From contig CAVXZK010000004.1 of the NCBI GenBank assembly GCA_963766365.1, positions 1 to 64,000 of the forward strand: a stretch of DNA of 64,000 nucleotides. Direction: 5' to 3'. The position numbers and the translations under genes were made by a program. A model generated the notes under the pieces. The model saw nothing but the letters and a program-made list of their open reading frames with translations. It was not told where the DNA came from and ran no database searches. Of this stretch, positions 36,563 to 45,903 are shown one piece after another. Source of the DNA: JALORV01 sp963766365. Lineage in GTDB: Bacteria; Pseudomonadota; Gammaproteobacteria; Burkholderiales; Burkholderiaceae_F. Within the stretch, counting starts at the first letter, position 1. Each line of letters opens with the position of its first letter.

Positions 36563-36821
36563 CCGATGTCGCGCCGCTGCGGCGCCTGCCGAACAGCGCG
36601 CCATCGATAGGTCTCTCATTCGATGCTGGCGCACGCCCGGCCGCCGTGTATCGCGCATCCATTCTCCCGTCATCGGGCGGTCCGTGAATTTTCATATTGC
36701 CCTTGGGGCGGCACTGTGGTGCCATCGCAGTTGCAGCCCTGTGCTGGATCATCGGTGCAGTGGCTTAGGCGGGGAACCATGAGAACAAGATCCAGGGACG
36801 CGTCGAGCGCGGAGTCCCGGA

Positions 36822-37565
36822 ATGGCTGAGTTCGGAGCATTCGCCTTTGGTGTGGTCATTGGCTGGTTCACCTATTTCACGAACCGCTATCGCACCGGCG
36901 GAGTGCAGTTCAGCGACATCACGACGCTGGTCGGCGTCATCGGCGGTGGCGCCGTCACGGCGCTTTTCGGTGACACAGGTTCGGCGCTGTTCGGCGCGTA
37001 CGGTCTCGGGCTCGCCGTGGGTTTCTTTGCCTATTTCGCGGCCTTGGTCGTCATGGTCCAGAAGTCCGACGGCGTCTTCACGTGGACCTGGTTCCTCGAT
37101 GGGCGACGCAAGGCACCGAAGGATGATGAAACGACGGACGGCTCGCGGGGCAGCGGTACGGCCATGGACATGCAATTTCCGGGTGCCGTTGTACAGGCCC
37201 TTGAAGGCTCGCCGCTGGCCGATGTGGTCGCCCTGCGTGATCACAGCGTGCAGGACGCGTTTGATGCGCTACGCGACCTGGCCCGCCGGATCGGCAGCAC
37301 CGATGACGCCGACGAGCGGCCCGCCCTGGTGCGATCGCAGGTTGAACTCACCACCAGGCAGAACGAACTGCTGGCGCTGCGTCTTAGAGAGGTTCCGGAT
37401 TCGGCGCAAGTGCGCGACGCGATCGCTGAGCTGCGCAGGATCGCGGACGAACTGACTGTCGCCGCCGGTGAAATGAGGTCGTCGACCGACGCAGCTGCAA
37501 CGGCGACGACGGTGCTGGACCGGATGACGCGAGTCATCGGAATCCTGAAGAAGACCTTCGCTTAA
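36822..37565 (+). CDS. membrane protein with coiled-coil C-terminus
   Basis: 247 aa, not recognised. Three hydrophobic segments in the first 90 residues (AFGVVIGWFTYFT, ITTLVGVIGGGAVTALFG, LGLAVGFFAYFAALVVM), then a polar helical region with heptads (about 150-245). Its position directly before the metallopeptidase and caspase genes, on the same strand, suggests a membrane-attached partner. No catalytic motif seen. Confidence 0.6.
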   Translation: MAEFGAFAFGVVIGWFTYFTNRYRTGGVQFSDITTLVGVIGGGAVTALFGDTGSALFGAYGLGLAVGFFAYFAALVVMVQKSDGVFTWTWFLDGRRKAPKDDETTDGSRGSGTAMDMQFPGAVVQALEGSPLADVVALRDHSVQDAFDALRDLARRIGSTDDADERPALVRSQVELTTRQNELLALRLREVPDSAQVRDAIAELRRIADELTVAAGEMRSSTDAAATATTVLDRMTRVIGILKKTFA

Positions 37566-37605
37566 GGCGCAACGCCCAATCCCGTCAACCTGAGAGGCAA
37601 TCACG

Positions 37606-38310
37606 ATGAGCGTCAACGAGAACTACTACTGCAGCTGCCTGACGGCAGGCGACCTTTCCGCGGAAGACAAGCAGGCCCTGGGCGGCCAGAAGGCAGCACT
37701 GCTCCTGGGTGCCAAGTGGCCTGTCGGCGGCACGATCACGCTCCGCTTTCTGGAGGGCGCGCCGGAGCTGCAGGAGCGCGTCCGCAAGGTGGCGGAAGAG
37801 TGGCTGAAGCTCGCCAATCTCGAGTTCGCCTGGCGCAAGCAGGGCCCGACCGACATCCGCATCGCCTTCAAGCAGGGCAAAGGCTCCTGGTCGTATCTCG
37901 GCAACCAGTGCAAGAGGATCGCGGAGCCGCAGCCGACGATGAACTATGGATGGCTGACGCCGACGTCGAGCGATGACGAACTGCGTCGCGTCGTGCTGCA
38001 CGAATTCGGCCATGCGCTCGGCCTGATCCACGAGCACCAGAATCCCAAGGGCGGTGGCATCGTGTGGAATCGCGATGCGGTCGTTCGTGACCTCAGCGGT
38101 CCGCCCAACAACTGGGACGAGGCCACCATCGACAACAACATGTTCAAGAAATACCCCGACAAGGAGATCAGCGGGACGAAGCCGGATGCCACGTCGATCA
38201 TGATGTACCCGATTCCGCGCGCATGGACCAAGGACGGCACGCAGGCGGGCCTGAACTCCGAGCTGTCGCAGAAGGACAAGGACTTTATCAAGGACGCCTA
38301 TCCTCGGTAG
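37606..38310 (+). CDS. zinc metallopeptidase, astacin/matrixin-like
   Basis: 234 aa. Zinc-binding motif HEFGHALGLIHE (His132, Glu133, His136, His142), followed by a Met-turn in SIMMYPIP, the metzincin pattern with the extra Glu of astacins. It has no signal peptide or visible propeptide; the N-terminus MSVNENYYCSCLTAGDL has two cysteines. Most astacins are secreted, so a cytoplasmic form is unusual. It lies 40 bases after the membrane protein gene and 28 before the caspase, in one operon. Confidence 0.87.
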   Translation: MSVNENYYCSCLTAGDLSAEDKQALGGQKAALLLGAKWPVGGTITLRFLEGAPELQERVRKVAEEWLKLANLEFAWRKQGPTDIRIAFKQGKGSWSYLGNQCKRIAEPQPTMNYGWLTPTSSDDELRRVVLHEFGHALGLIHEHQNPKGGGIVWNRDAVVRDLSGPPNNWDEATIDNNMFKKYPDKEISGTKPDATSIMMYPIPRAWTKDGTQAGLNSELSQKDKDFIKDAYPR

Positions 38311-38338
38311 AGGAGCCCACCAGGTACGGACCCGAGGA

Positions 38339-40852
38339 ATGATGGAAGATCACGCGCTTTTGATCGGTGTAAGCAGCTATCCCGAGCTGGGTTTTGGTGG
38401 CAAGCCTTCTGACTTGCGCAGCCCGCCCTATGACGTGGAGGAGTTCCGCAAGTGGCTGGTGGATGACCCTCAAGGCCCGCACCTGAAGCCGGAAAACGTC
38501 CGCGTCAAGACGTCCGAGCCGACCGCAACGACGCCCGCCACGAAGGCCGACGCGGTGCGTCCGACAGTCGATGAACTGGAGAAGCTGTTCTTCGAGCTCG
38601 ACGACATTGCCACAGTGAACAAGGAAGCGGGCCTCAAGTACGTCGGCCGTCGTCTCTATATCTACATGTCGGGCCACGGGTTCTCGCCCGGTCGCCTGCG
38701 CGCCTGTCTCTACGCCGGCACTGCCCAGAACAAGCGCGGCCACAACGTGCACGCGACGGGATGGCTCAGCCTGCTGCAGGACGCCTGCTATTTCCAGGAG
38801 TATGTGCTGCTGATGGACTGCTGCATGGACGCGGTGTGGCTCACGGCCACACCACGCGATCCGCAGTTTTCGCCGCGTACGCCTTCCGAGCCTCCGCGAG
38901 CGTCGTTCATCGCGTTCGCCGCGCAGCGCCCGCTGCGCGCCGTGGAGGTGCCCATGCCCACGGACAAGGACCCGAACCGGTACCTGGGTGCCTTTACCTG
39001 GGCGCTGACCGAAGGGCTGCGGGGTGCCGCGGCGGATCGGTACGGACGCGTGACGGGCCGGAGCCTAGCCAACTGGGTTCGCAATGCGCAGTGCGCGAAG
39101 ATGGCAACGGAGCAGCTGGCGAACCAGGAGGTCAGCAAGGAGCCCGAAATCATTCAGGAGGACTCGACGCTGATCTTTGCGAAGGGGATTTCCAAGCCAA
39201 GATACCCGGTCACTGTCACGTGTCCTGGTTCCCCGCACGGCTCCGAGGCGGTCGTGTGGACCGGCTCGCCGGCCTACGTACTTGAGAAGTTCGTGGTCAC
39301 CGAGAATCCCGAAGAACTGGCACTCGAGCCGGGCTTGTACTGCATCAGTGTCCCGGCGGCAGGGCTGCGGCAGGGCTTCGAGGTGCTCTCGCCGATGGAG
39401 ATCACCGTAGAGGCGCCGGGCCCGGGCATCGCGCTTGCGAAGCCGGGCGAACTTTTCGACATTCAGCTGTCCACCGCGGAAGAGGGCGCGTCGATCTACC
39501 TGATCGACAGTACGTTCGAGTGCATCGAAGGCGGACCCGCATCGCTCTCTTCGCGCCTGCCGTTCGGCATCTACAAGGTGAAGACAAAACTTGCGCGCAG
39601 CACGGAACAGCGGGTGTTCCTGCTTGATCGCGATACCGTGGCCACGGCCGAGGCAACTCCGCAGCCTGTCGCCGTCGCGCCGGTGCTGCGTACCTCGACC
39701 AGCCATGAATACCACTGGGCGGCGCGCAGTGTTGCGATCGCCAAGGCCAATGCGCTGGAGTTGCCGGCTGACGGCGCGGCGCTTGTCGTCATGGCGCGGA
39801 TGTTCAGTGGCCGGCATGGCAGCGAGCGTGGTGCGAACACGCAGCCCTGGCGCGGCATCACTGTGGTGGACGACGCCGGCACCACCGTGCTCGATCTCGA
39901 AAGCGAAGGTCCGCGCGGTGACGCCCAGAGCGATCCGTGGGCGTTCTGCTTCAAGTCGGTCAAGGCAGGCAACTATTTCCTGCGATATCGGTTTGTCGAC
40001 GGCGTGTTCGAGCAAAGTCTGATTGTCTGCAAGGGTTTCCGGCATGAGGTCCATGTCCTGCGCCGCGTGATGCCGGGTGAAGAGGAACAGGCAAAGCGGC
40101 CGCGCGTTTCCGTGCTGATGTATCGGATCGGCACGGGCCCGGACCTGGCCGAGAGCGAAGACGGGGTGACCGAGACAGCACGCCTTGCGCTGGCCGACGA
40201 ACGCCGCATCCTCAATCCGAAGCTCGAGGAACTCGTGTTCCAGAAATTCGAGAGCCCGATAGCCTGGATCATCGGCGGCCACTTGTTGCTGGTCGAACGG
40301 GACCGGGACCCCGGTCGTGACATCGGTGCACTCAACGATATCGTGCGCAAGCTGCACGACACGCTCGGAAGCAATCACCCGGATGTTGCCGCGCTGGCGC
40401 TCCAGTGCCCCGATCCCAAGCTGCGCCGCGCCGGCGCATTGATCGGCCCGCCCATGTTCCAGCGCAGCTGGACGCTGCTGGTGCAGGCGGCACAGACACG
40501 CGCGAAGCTGATTCCTGCCGAAATGTTCCAGCGTGTGGTCGCGAATTCGGCGCTGCCGCCATTCCTGATATGGGCTGCCGACGCATCGATCAAGGCCGGG
40601 GCACGCGAGGAACTTGCGAGGCAGATGGTCGGGGAGGCTCCCTCCCGTGAACGGGTCCTGCCGCCGCAGGAACTGGTCCTCGCGGATGCGCGCGTTGACG
40701 TCGAGGCTGTGGCGGCCATGCTTCCAGCCGGTGTGGTGACGCGGGCCGCAGACCAGGCCAGTCGTTCGGCGTCTCGAATGCAGAAGCAGAGGTTGGTGAA
40801 GATGAACCTGCCTCCGAGCGCGCTCGAGGTCCTGCGCGGGAAGGCTGACTAG
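38339..40852 (+). CDS. caspase-like (C14) peptidase
   Basis: 837 aa. The N-terminal 250 residues are a caspase-like domain: HALLIGVSSYPEL start, catalytic His113 in YMSGHGF and catalytic Cys161 or Cys162 in LLMDCCMD. The 580-residue C-terminal part is unrecognised; it contains beta-rich segments (about 270-500) and an all-helical C-terminus. No signal peptide. Bacterial caspases cleave after Arg, Lys or Asp and are linked to cell-death defence. Its operon holds the metallopeptidase upstream and an unknown gene 14 bases downstream. Confidence 0.88.
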   Translation: MMEDHALLIGVSSYPELGFGGKPSDLRSPPYDVEEFRKWLVDDPQGPHLKPENVRVKTSEPTATTPATKADAVRPTVDELEKLFFELDDIATVNKEAGLKYVGRRLYIYMSGHGFSPGRLRACLYAGTAQNKRGHNVHATGWLSLLQDACYFQEYVLLMDCCMDAVWLTATPRDPQFSPRTPSEPPRASFIAFAAQRPLRAVEVPMPTDKDPNRYLGAFTWALTEGLRGAAADRYGRVTGRSLANWVRNAQCAKMATEQLANQEVSKEPEIIQEDSTLIFAKGISKPRYPVTVTCPGSPHGSEAVVWTGSPAYVLEKFVVTENPEELALEPGLYCISVPAAGLRQGFEVLSPMEITVEAPGPGIALAKPGELFDIQLSTAEEGASIYLIDSTFECIEGGPASLSSRLPFGIYKVKTKLARSTEQRVFLLDRDTVATAEATPQPVAVAPVLRTSTSHEYHWAARSVAIAKANALELPADGAALVVMARMFSGRHGSERGANTQPWRGITVVDDAGTTVLDLESEGPRGDAQSDPWAFCFKSVKAGNYFLRYRFVDGVFEQSLIVCKGFRHEVHVLRRVMPGEEEQAKRPRVSVLMYRIGTGPDLAESEDGVTETARLALADERRILNPKLEELVFQKFESPIAWIIGGHLLLVERDRDPGRDIGALNDIVRKLHDTLGSNHPDVAALALQCPDPKLRRAGALIGPPMFQRSWTLLVQAAQTRAKLIPAEMFQRVVANSALPPFLIWAADASIKAGAREELARQMVGEAPSRERVLPPQELVLADARVDVEAVAAMLPAGVVTRAADQASRSASRMQKQRLVKMNLPPSALEVLRGKAD

Positions 40853-40866
40853 CGGCCCGCACGGCG

Positions 40867-41451
40867 ATGGCGAGCACCGGGCAGCCCTCCGCTGAATGGC
40901 TTGGCCCTGCGGAACTCACGCTTCCGCCCGGGCTCGTGCTGTCGTTTCAGCGCTACGCACTGCCCGACTCCGGCGTCATCGAGGCCGCGCCCGCAAGTTT
41001 GGGAGCGTTGCCGGTCGGTCTCTCCCGCGACGGCGAACTGCTGCTGCCGCTCGCGCCACGCGAGTGTTTCTGGATCGGGATGAGGGCTGACACGGCGCAC
41101 CCGCTCGAGCTTGCGGCGGCAATGGAGAGCGATGACGGCCCGATCGATGTGATGACGGGCAAGGCTCGGAGCGCGAGCACGGCGGTCCGCGCGCGGGTGC
41201 CCGGCACTCCGGTCATCGACGGCATACGACGCGCGGATGGCGCGTTCGACCCGCTGCTCCGTGACGATGGCGGCGGGCAAAGGCCGCGGGGGCGTCGTCT
41301 GCAACTGTGGGTGGGAAAGCCTGGAGAGCGCGCCGCTGCGCCGGTGCCAGTCGAGCTCGTTGACTACGTGGCGTTCAGCGCCCGAACCGGACTGCCGGCG
41401 CCCGAACCCCTGGACCGGGACGCCGGCTACAAGGGGTGGCTGCTGCCCTGA
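40867..41451 (+). CDS. hypothetical protein downstream of the caspase
   Basis: 194 aa, not recognised. Beta-rich with FQRYALPDSGVIEAAP and ECFWIGMRADTAHPLELAAA. It begins 14 bases after the caspase stop, so probably co-transcribed. It could be an inhibitor, a substrate or a recruiting factor. No membrane helix or signal. Confidence 0.6.
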   Translation: MASTGQPSAEWLGPAELTLPPGLVLSFQRYALPDSGVIEAAPASLGALPVGLSRDGELLLPLAPRECFWIGMRADTAHPLELAAAMESDDGPIDVMTGKARSASTAVRARVPGTPVIDGIRRADGAFDPLLRDDGGGQRPRGRRLQLWVGKPGERAAAPVPVELVDYVAFSARTGLPAPEPLDRDAGYKGWLLP

Positions 41452-41511
41452 CGACGGACGCCTGACCTGTAAGGACAGCACGGCGACTGTTCTGCGCACC
41501 TTCACGCGGTG

Positions 41512-42426
41512 CTAGGCGTGACTGGCCGCGAGCCGAATTGTGCCTTCGCGCACCCAGCGGTGACCGGCGTCGCGACGGCGGCTGCCATGCCAGATCAGGT
41601 AGGCCTTGAAGGGCGAGGCGCGGAACGGCGTTGGCAGCACCTTCAGTCCGAGCACCTTGACCCACGGTGCCACCAGCCTGCGGTTCGCCACGGCAATGAA
41701 GTCAGTGCCTGAGACAGCGATCGGCAGCTCAATCGGTTCGCGAACTTCCAGGGCGACGTCCAGCGCCTGATGCCCGAGGGCTTCCTCGATCTGCGGCAGG
41801 CTCCCGGGATAGCGGAGACTGCGGTGTACGGCATGGCGTTCCGTGAGGAACTGCCTGCGGGACAGTGAAGTCCCGATCCGTGGATGGTGTCCGGCCGCCA
41901 CGACCACTAGTTCATCGGTAAATAGTTCGCTGCCCTGGAGGTCACGCGCGGACGGCCTGGCATGGTCGAGCAGGAAGTCGAGCCGGCCGTCACGCAGCGC
42001 TGCTATGCCCGCGTCGCGACTCTCTAGAGGCAGCCACTTCCAGCTCAGCCGCGGTGCTTCGCGCTGTAGCCATTTGGCGAAGGCCCGGCCGAAGCTGACG
42101 CCGGGCCCGTACAGCGCACCCATGGTGAAGCGCCGGTCCGACTCGCCCGGCACGAAGTCGCGGGTTTCGCCGAGCCCGTCGCGGAGGGTGTCCATGGCGC
42201 TTTTCACCTTCGGGTAGAGATGCTCCGCGATCGGCGTGACCGCGGCGCCGCGACGCCCGGCCACGAACAGCTCGTCGCCGACCACGCTGCGCAGGCGCGC
42301 CACCGCGTTGCTGACCGCGGGCTGGGTCATCGCGAGCCGCTCGGCAGCCCGCGTCATGTTTCGTTCCTCGTAGACCGCTTCGAAGACCGTCAGAAGGTTG
42401 AGGTCGACGGTTCTGAGATTCAGCAT
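41512..42426 (-). CDS. LysR-family transcriptional regulator
   Basis: 304 aa. The winged helix-turn-helix at the N-terminus (LNLLTVFEAVYEERNMTRAA then RLAMTQPAVSNAVARLR) is followed by a substrate-binding-type effector domain. It is convergent with the caspase operon's last gene and divergent from the unknown gene at 42555. Typical LysR proteins control the divergent neighbour. The inducer is unknown. Confidence 0.9.
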   Translation of the reverse strand: MLNLRTVDLNLLTVFEAVYEERNMTRAAERLAMTQPAVSNAVARLRSVVGDELFVAGRRGAAVTPIAEHLYPKVKSAMDTLRDGLGETRDFVPGESDRRFTMGALYGPGVSFGRAFAKWLQREAPRLSWKWLPLESRDAGIAALRDGRLDFLLDHARPSARDLQGSELFTDELVVVAAGHHPRIGTSLSRRQFLTERHAVHRSLRYPGSLPQIEEALGHQALDVALEVREPIELPIAVSGTDFIAVANRRLVAPWVKVLGLKVLPTPFRASPFKAYLIWHGSRRRDAGHRWVREGTIRLAASHA

Positions 42427-42554
42427 GTGAATGTCTGAAGTTCGTGGAATCGATTGGAAATGATGTCAGCAGACGCGCAAACTGGCAAGCCAACGAGGCT
42501 CACAAGGCCGCGTTCCCTTTCAGTCCGGCTCTTGTCCCAGGAGGACACCAGGCA

Positions 42555-43448
42555 ATGGACACCCGCAACGAAGACCGTTCAGGCGTCTCTGAACTGACCG
42601 GTGAACAGATCACGAATACCCGGGGGCCTAGCGGCCCAACGCGCGACGCCGCCATAGAAGCCTGGCGGCGCGAGCGGCTTTACCAATACCTCTTCTGGCT
42701 GGAGCACCGAGACCGGTCACCGTTCAATTTTGTTGGCGGGTGGCATACCGCGGATGTGGGCGACGAGGCGGCGCGCTGGAACGAAGCCTTAGCCGGCCTC
42801 AGCCATGACGCGGCGCTGGAACTGGTCGACCGAGAGTTGTCGCTGCGTTTCGGCAAACCCTGGCAGCAGGCGGTGCTGGAAGGGGCTTCGCCACGGCTGG
42901 CGCAGGCGAATCTGCCGATCTGGAACGAGGCCACTTCATCGCTGCTGCCTGCCCATCTGGGCGCGATGACGATCTTTCGCGCTGAGTCCTACGTCGGGAA
43001 GCCGGCACTGGGTTGGTCATACAACTACGGATGTCCCGGCAGCAGCGAGAAAGTCTCGATCACTCTTTACTCACGGGGCCAGACCGGGCTGCTAGACGGG
43101 CTGGCCGATCCGCGTTTGCCCAACGAGATCGGGGCGACGTGGATGGAGCTGCGCTGCAAGATCAGCGAGGTCGGTGGCGATGTACTCGACTCTTCGGTGC
43201 TTGGACCAGGTGAAGAAAGCCTGCTCGATCGCTACAACCGGCGTGTCGCGTTGCTGTCGATGCAGGGCCAGGCCTTCGACGCCGAACAGATGGCGTGCTT
43301 CGAGGCCGTGCGCATGCGGGTTTTCCGTGGGCAGTTTCTCAAGGTCCGCTACACCCGCCGCGCAGGACCGGATGCCGGTTGCGGCTCGCGTTCGCACCTT
43401 GACGCCATGAAGGCGGACCTGGCCGACTTCATCGCGAGCTATTCATGA
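42555..43448 (+). CDS. hypothetical protein (DUF unknown)
   Basis: 297 aa from the ATG at 42555, chosen for the AGGAGG 10 bases upstream; a longer reading frame upstream has no ribosome site. Charged with Trp-rich segments (YQYLFWLEHRDRSPFNFVGG). Not recognised. Divergent from the LysR gene, so probably under LysR control, and overlapping a 49-residue membrane protein. Confidence 0.6.
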   Translation: MDTRNEDRSGVSELTGEQITNTRGPSGPTRDAAIEAWRRERLYQYLFWLEHRDRSPFNFVGGWHTADVGDEAARWNEALAGLSHDAALELVDRELSLRFGKPWQQAVLEGASPRLAQANLPIWNEATSSLLPAHLGAMTIFRAESYVGKPALGWSYNYGCPGSSEKVSITLYSRGQTGLLDGLADPRLPNEIGATWMELRCKISEVGGDVLDSSVLGPGEESLLDRYNRRVALLSMQGQAFDAEQMACFEAVRMRVFRGQFLKVRYTRRAGPDAGCGSRSHLDAMKADLADFIASYS

Positions 43449-43594
43449 TGCCCAGGATGCTCAACACGGCCAGCGGGACGGCGCGTCGCCAAACGCGTCG
43501 CTATCGCGATCTGACCCCCGCGCGCGGAATCGCTCGAGGCGTGCTGCTTGGCCTGCTCGTGTGGGCGGCTCTTGCGGTGCTATGGCTGATCTGA
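43445..43594 (+). CDS. small membrane protein, 49 residues
   Basis: Overlaps the upstream stop by ATGA. A very basic N-terminus (TARRQTRRYRDLTPARG) is followed by one hydrophobic helix (LLGLLVWAALAVLWLI) and the stop. Looks like a single-pass inner-membrane peptide (positive inside). No known family. Confidence 0.6.
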   Translation: MMPRMLNTASGTARRQTRRYRDLTPARGIARGVLLGLLVWAALAVLWLI

Positions 43595-43630
43595 TCCCGG
43601 CCGCGGCGAATCGACGGCGGCTTCCCGGAC

Positions 43631-44800
43631 CTACGCGCCAATCCCAGTCGCATAGGGAAACGCCGAGGGTGCAGGTGCACCCACCGCGACGTGCTTGCGC
43701 ATACCGGCGTCGCACACCGCATAGCCCCAGTTGATCAGACGTTGCTGGGTAGCCTCGTCCATGGCGGTCAGTCGCGTTGGCGTCGATGCGATCTTCAAGG
43801 TCGCTTCGTGCGGGCAGGGAAGGGCGTCGGACAGCTGGTAATCGGCGATGTCGGTCCTGACACCCCAATAGGCGCCCTTGCGCAGTCCGGCGACGAACGA
43901 ACCAACGACGTGGCGCTTGCGCAGCGATCGAACCTGGTTGTCGATCAGGTCGAGGACGCGCATCACATGGCGGCCCCAGTCCTCCGCCGGTTCCTCTTCG
44001 GGTGAGATCTTCTGCCCCGCGTCGCTGACGAGCACGGTGCCGCAGTTCTTCCAGACCGGCTCGATGCCCATGTTGTCGTACACGCCGCCGTCGGACAGGA
44101 TGAGGTCGGTCGTGAATGGCTTGCGACACAACTCGACGTCGGGAAACGGCTTCATTGCGCCCTCGGGCAGCTTGACTTCGCACGGCGACAGGACGGGTGG
44201 AAAGGCCGACGAGGCGGTGACGGCGCGCGCCAATTCGATGTTCGGGGCGTCGACGAAGCCGACCTGCCAGTCGGCCAGGCGTTTCTTCGTGAACCGGACC
44301 AGGCTCGCTGTCTGCACATTGGTGGCGCAGAAGACAAAGCGCGGCGTGTCGGGCAGGTCCTGCAGCGTTGCATCACCGAACAGGACCTTTCTGTACTGCT
44401 TGGTCACGCGGTCCGAAGCGGACACGCCGGGAAGCAAGGCTCCGACGAGCACGGAAGACACGTCGATCGAGGTTGCGGCCATCTTCCGCAGCGGGTCGAC
44501 CACCAGCGACCGGAAGTTCGTCCCGACACCGGCCGTGTCGAAGCCCAGGTTGCGCCACGCCAGCGCCAGGACCCCCGCGGTGATCGATCCGCCGGAAACG
44601 CTGGAAATCCTCGTCAGCTTGGGTAGCCAGCCCATTTCGTTGAGGCGCCACAGCACGCCGACGTGGAACAGCATCGCCCGATAGCCGCCGCCAGACAGGC
44701 ACAGGCCCACTTCGTTGGCCGACACCTCACTTGGCGGCCCGGCATCTGCCACGGGCGACAGAAACTGCTCGAGTTGCTCAGCTGCGGCGGGATTCGGCAT
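43631..44800 (-). CDS. patatin-like phospholipase
   Basis: 389 aa. Oxyanion loop GLCLSGGGYRA, nucleophile Ser69 in SSVSGGSITAG (the first glycine of GxSxG is replaced by Ser, as in cPLA2-like members) and catalytic Asp237 in ILSDGGVYDN. Predicted to hydrolyse phospholipid acyl chains. Patatins are common effectors in CBASS and related conflict systems. Third gene of an operon with a CHAT protease and an MBL-fold protein; no signal peptide. Confidence 0.9.
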   Translation of the reverse strand: MPNPAAAEQLEQFLSPVADAGPPSEVSANEVGLCLSGGGYRAMLFHVGVLWRLNEMGWLPKLTRISSVSGGSITAGVLALAWRNLGFDTAGVGTNFRSLVVDPLRKMAATSIDVSSVLVGALLPGVSASDRVTKQYRKVLFGDATLQDLPDTPRFVFCATNVQTASLVRFTKKRLADWQVGFVDAPNIELARAVTASSAFPPVLSPCEVKLPEGAMKPFPDVELCRKPFTTDLILSDGGVYDNMGIEPVWKNCGTVLVSDAGQKISPEEEPAEDWGRHVMRVLDLIDNQVRSLRKRHVVGSFVAGLRKGAYWGVRTDIADYQLSDALPCPHEATLKIASTPTRLTAMDEATQQRLINWGYAVCDAGMRKHVAVGAPAPSAFPYATGIGA

Positions 44801-44810
44801 ATCGGTCCTC

Positions 44811-45902
44811 TCAAAGCGTGACGGGAATGCTCAGTTCGGAATCCTTGCGGACCAGCGCCACGTAGCCGTACTTCTGCTGGCACGCACGGTCGAGCCAGGG
44901 CCTGTTGAACTCGCTGCGGTAGTTGAACACGAGTCGCGCCGGTTTGCCCAGCTTCAGGATGCGCGCGATGCACGCCTTGTCGGGGTGCTTGAACTGCGCA
45001 CCGTTGGTGCTGATCATGTAAGTGGGGCAGTCGATGAGTGCGAGCAGCTCATCGTTGGTGTTGTTCTTGCTGCCATGATGCGCCACCTTGACCGCGCCGA
45101 CCTTCAGTTTTTTCTGGCCGCGGGCCTTGAGCAGGCGCTTGATGGAGGCGGCGACGACATCGGGAAACGCGTCGCCGAGCAGAAGCGCCGCCTTGCCGCC
45201 GTACTCGGCAAGGAACGCGATGCTGCTGCCGTTCGCCTTCGCGGCGTCGATCTTGAACTGATCCTGCAGCAGGCGATCCAGGTCCGGCGATGCGCCCAGC
45301 AATCCCTTCTTCGGAAGCAGCCGCTTGCGCTGGGCGAGCGCAGTCCATGCTTGTTCCAGGTCGCCTGGCCGCAATCCGGCCTTGTCGACGGCCTTCTTCC
45401 AGGCCTTGGCCATCGCCTGGAGCTTGAGCGCATCCGGCGAAAGCAGCGTGAGCTTCATGCCGCCGGGTAACTCGAGCGACGGCAGTTCGCCGGCCTTCAA
45501 TACGACCCAGGGCCCGGCGTCCGGATCCCACGCAGACGAGGCGCGATTCACCAGCAGCGCGCTGAGGAATTCACCCTGCAACGCACCGAGCAGGCCATGC
45601 GACCGTTCCATCTGTCGCCAGCCGTTGAAGATCACCTTGTCGACCGTAAACGGCAGGGGCTTGTCGGCGAAGAACCGCACCAGCCCCTCCACATGGTCGC
45701 CGTCGACATGGGTAAGCACGATCAGCTCGAAGAACCGCTCGTTGCCGGGTACTCGCGCCAGCCGCTCCGTCAGCGCCTTGTAGGTGGTGATCGGGCCGCC
45801 GTCGATGAGGATCCGATGCAGGTCGTCGGGTTCCCCGTATTCGATCCACAAGGCGTCACCGTGGAGCGCGGGCAGCATCTCGATGCGAAAGACGGAAGGC
45901 AT
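44811..45902 (-). CDS. metallo-beta-lactamase-fold hydrolase (ComEC-like)
   Basis: 363 aa. LTHVDGDHVEG gives H65-x-D67-x-D69-H70, the ComEC/Rec2-type variant of the HxHxDH motif with Asp in place of the second His. LLLGDAF and VAHHGSKNN supply further ligands. ComEC-type members are nucleases or phosphoesterases. There are no membrane segments, so this is a stand-alone soluble form. It begins right after the CHAT stop and ends 10 bases before the patatin. Confidence 0.87.
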   Translation of the reverse strand: MPSVFRIEMLPALHGDALWIEYGEPDDLHRILIDGGPITTYKALTERLARVPGNERFFELIVLTHVDGDHVEGLVRFFADKPLPFTVDKVIFNGWRQMERSHGLLGALQGEFLSALLVNRASSAWDPDAGPWVVLKAGELPSLELPGGMKLTLLSPDALKLQAMAKAWKKAVDKAGLRPGDLEQAWTALAQRKRLLPKKGLLGASPDLDRLLQDQFKIDAAKANGSSIAFLAEYGGKAALLLGDAFPDVVAASIKRLLKARGQKKLKVGAVKVAHHGSKNNTNDELLALIDCPTYMISTNGAQFKHPDKACIARILKLGKPARLVFNYRSEFNRPWLDRACQQKYGYVALVRKDSELSIPVTL

Positions 45903-45903
45903 G

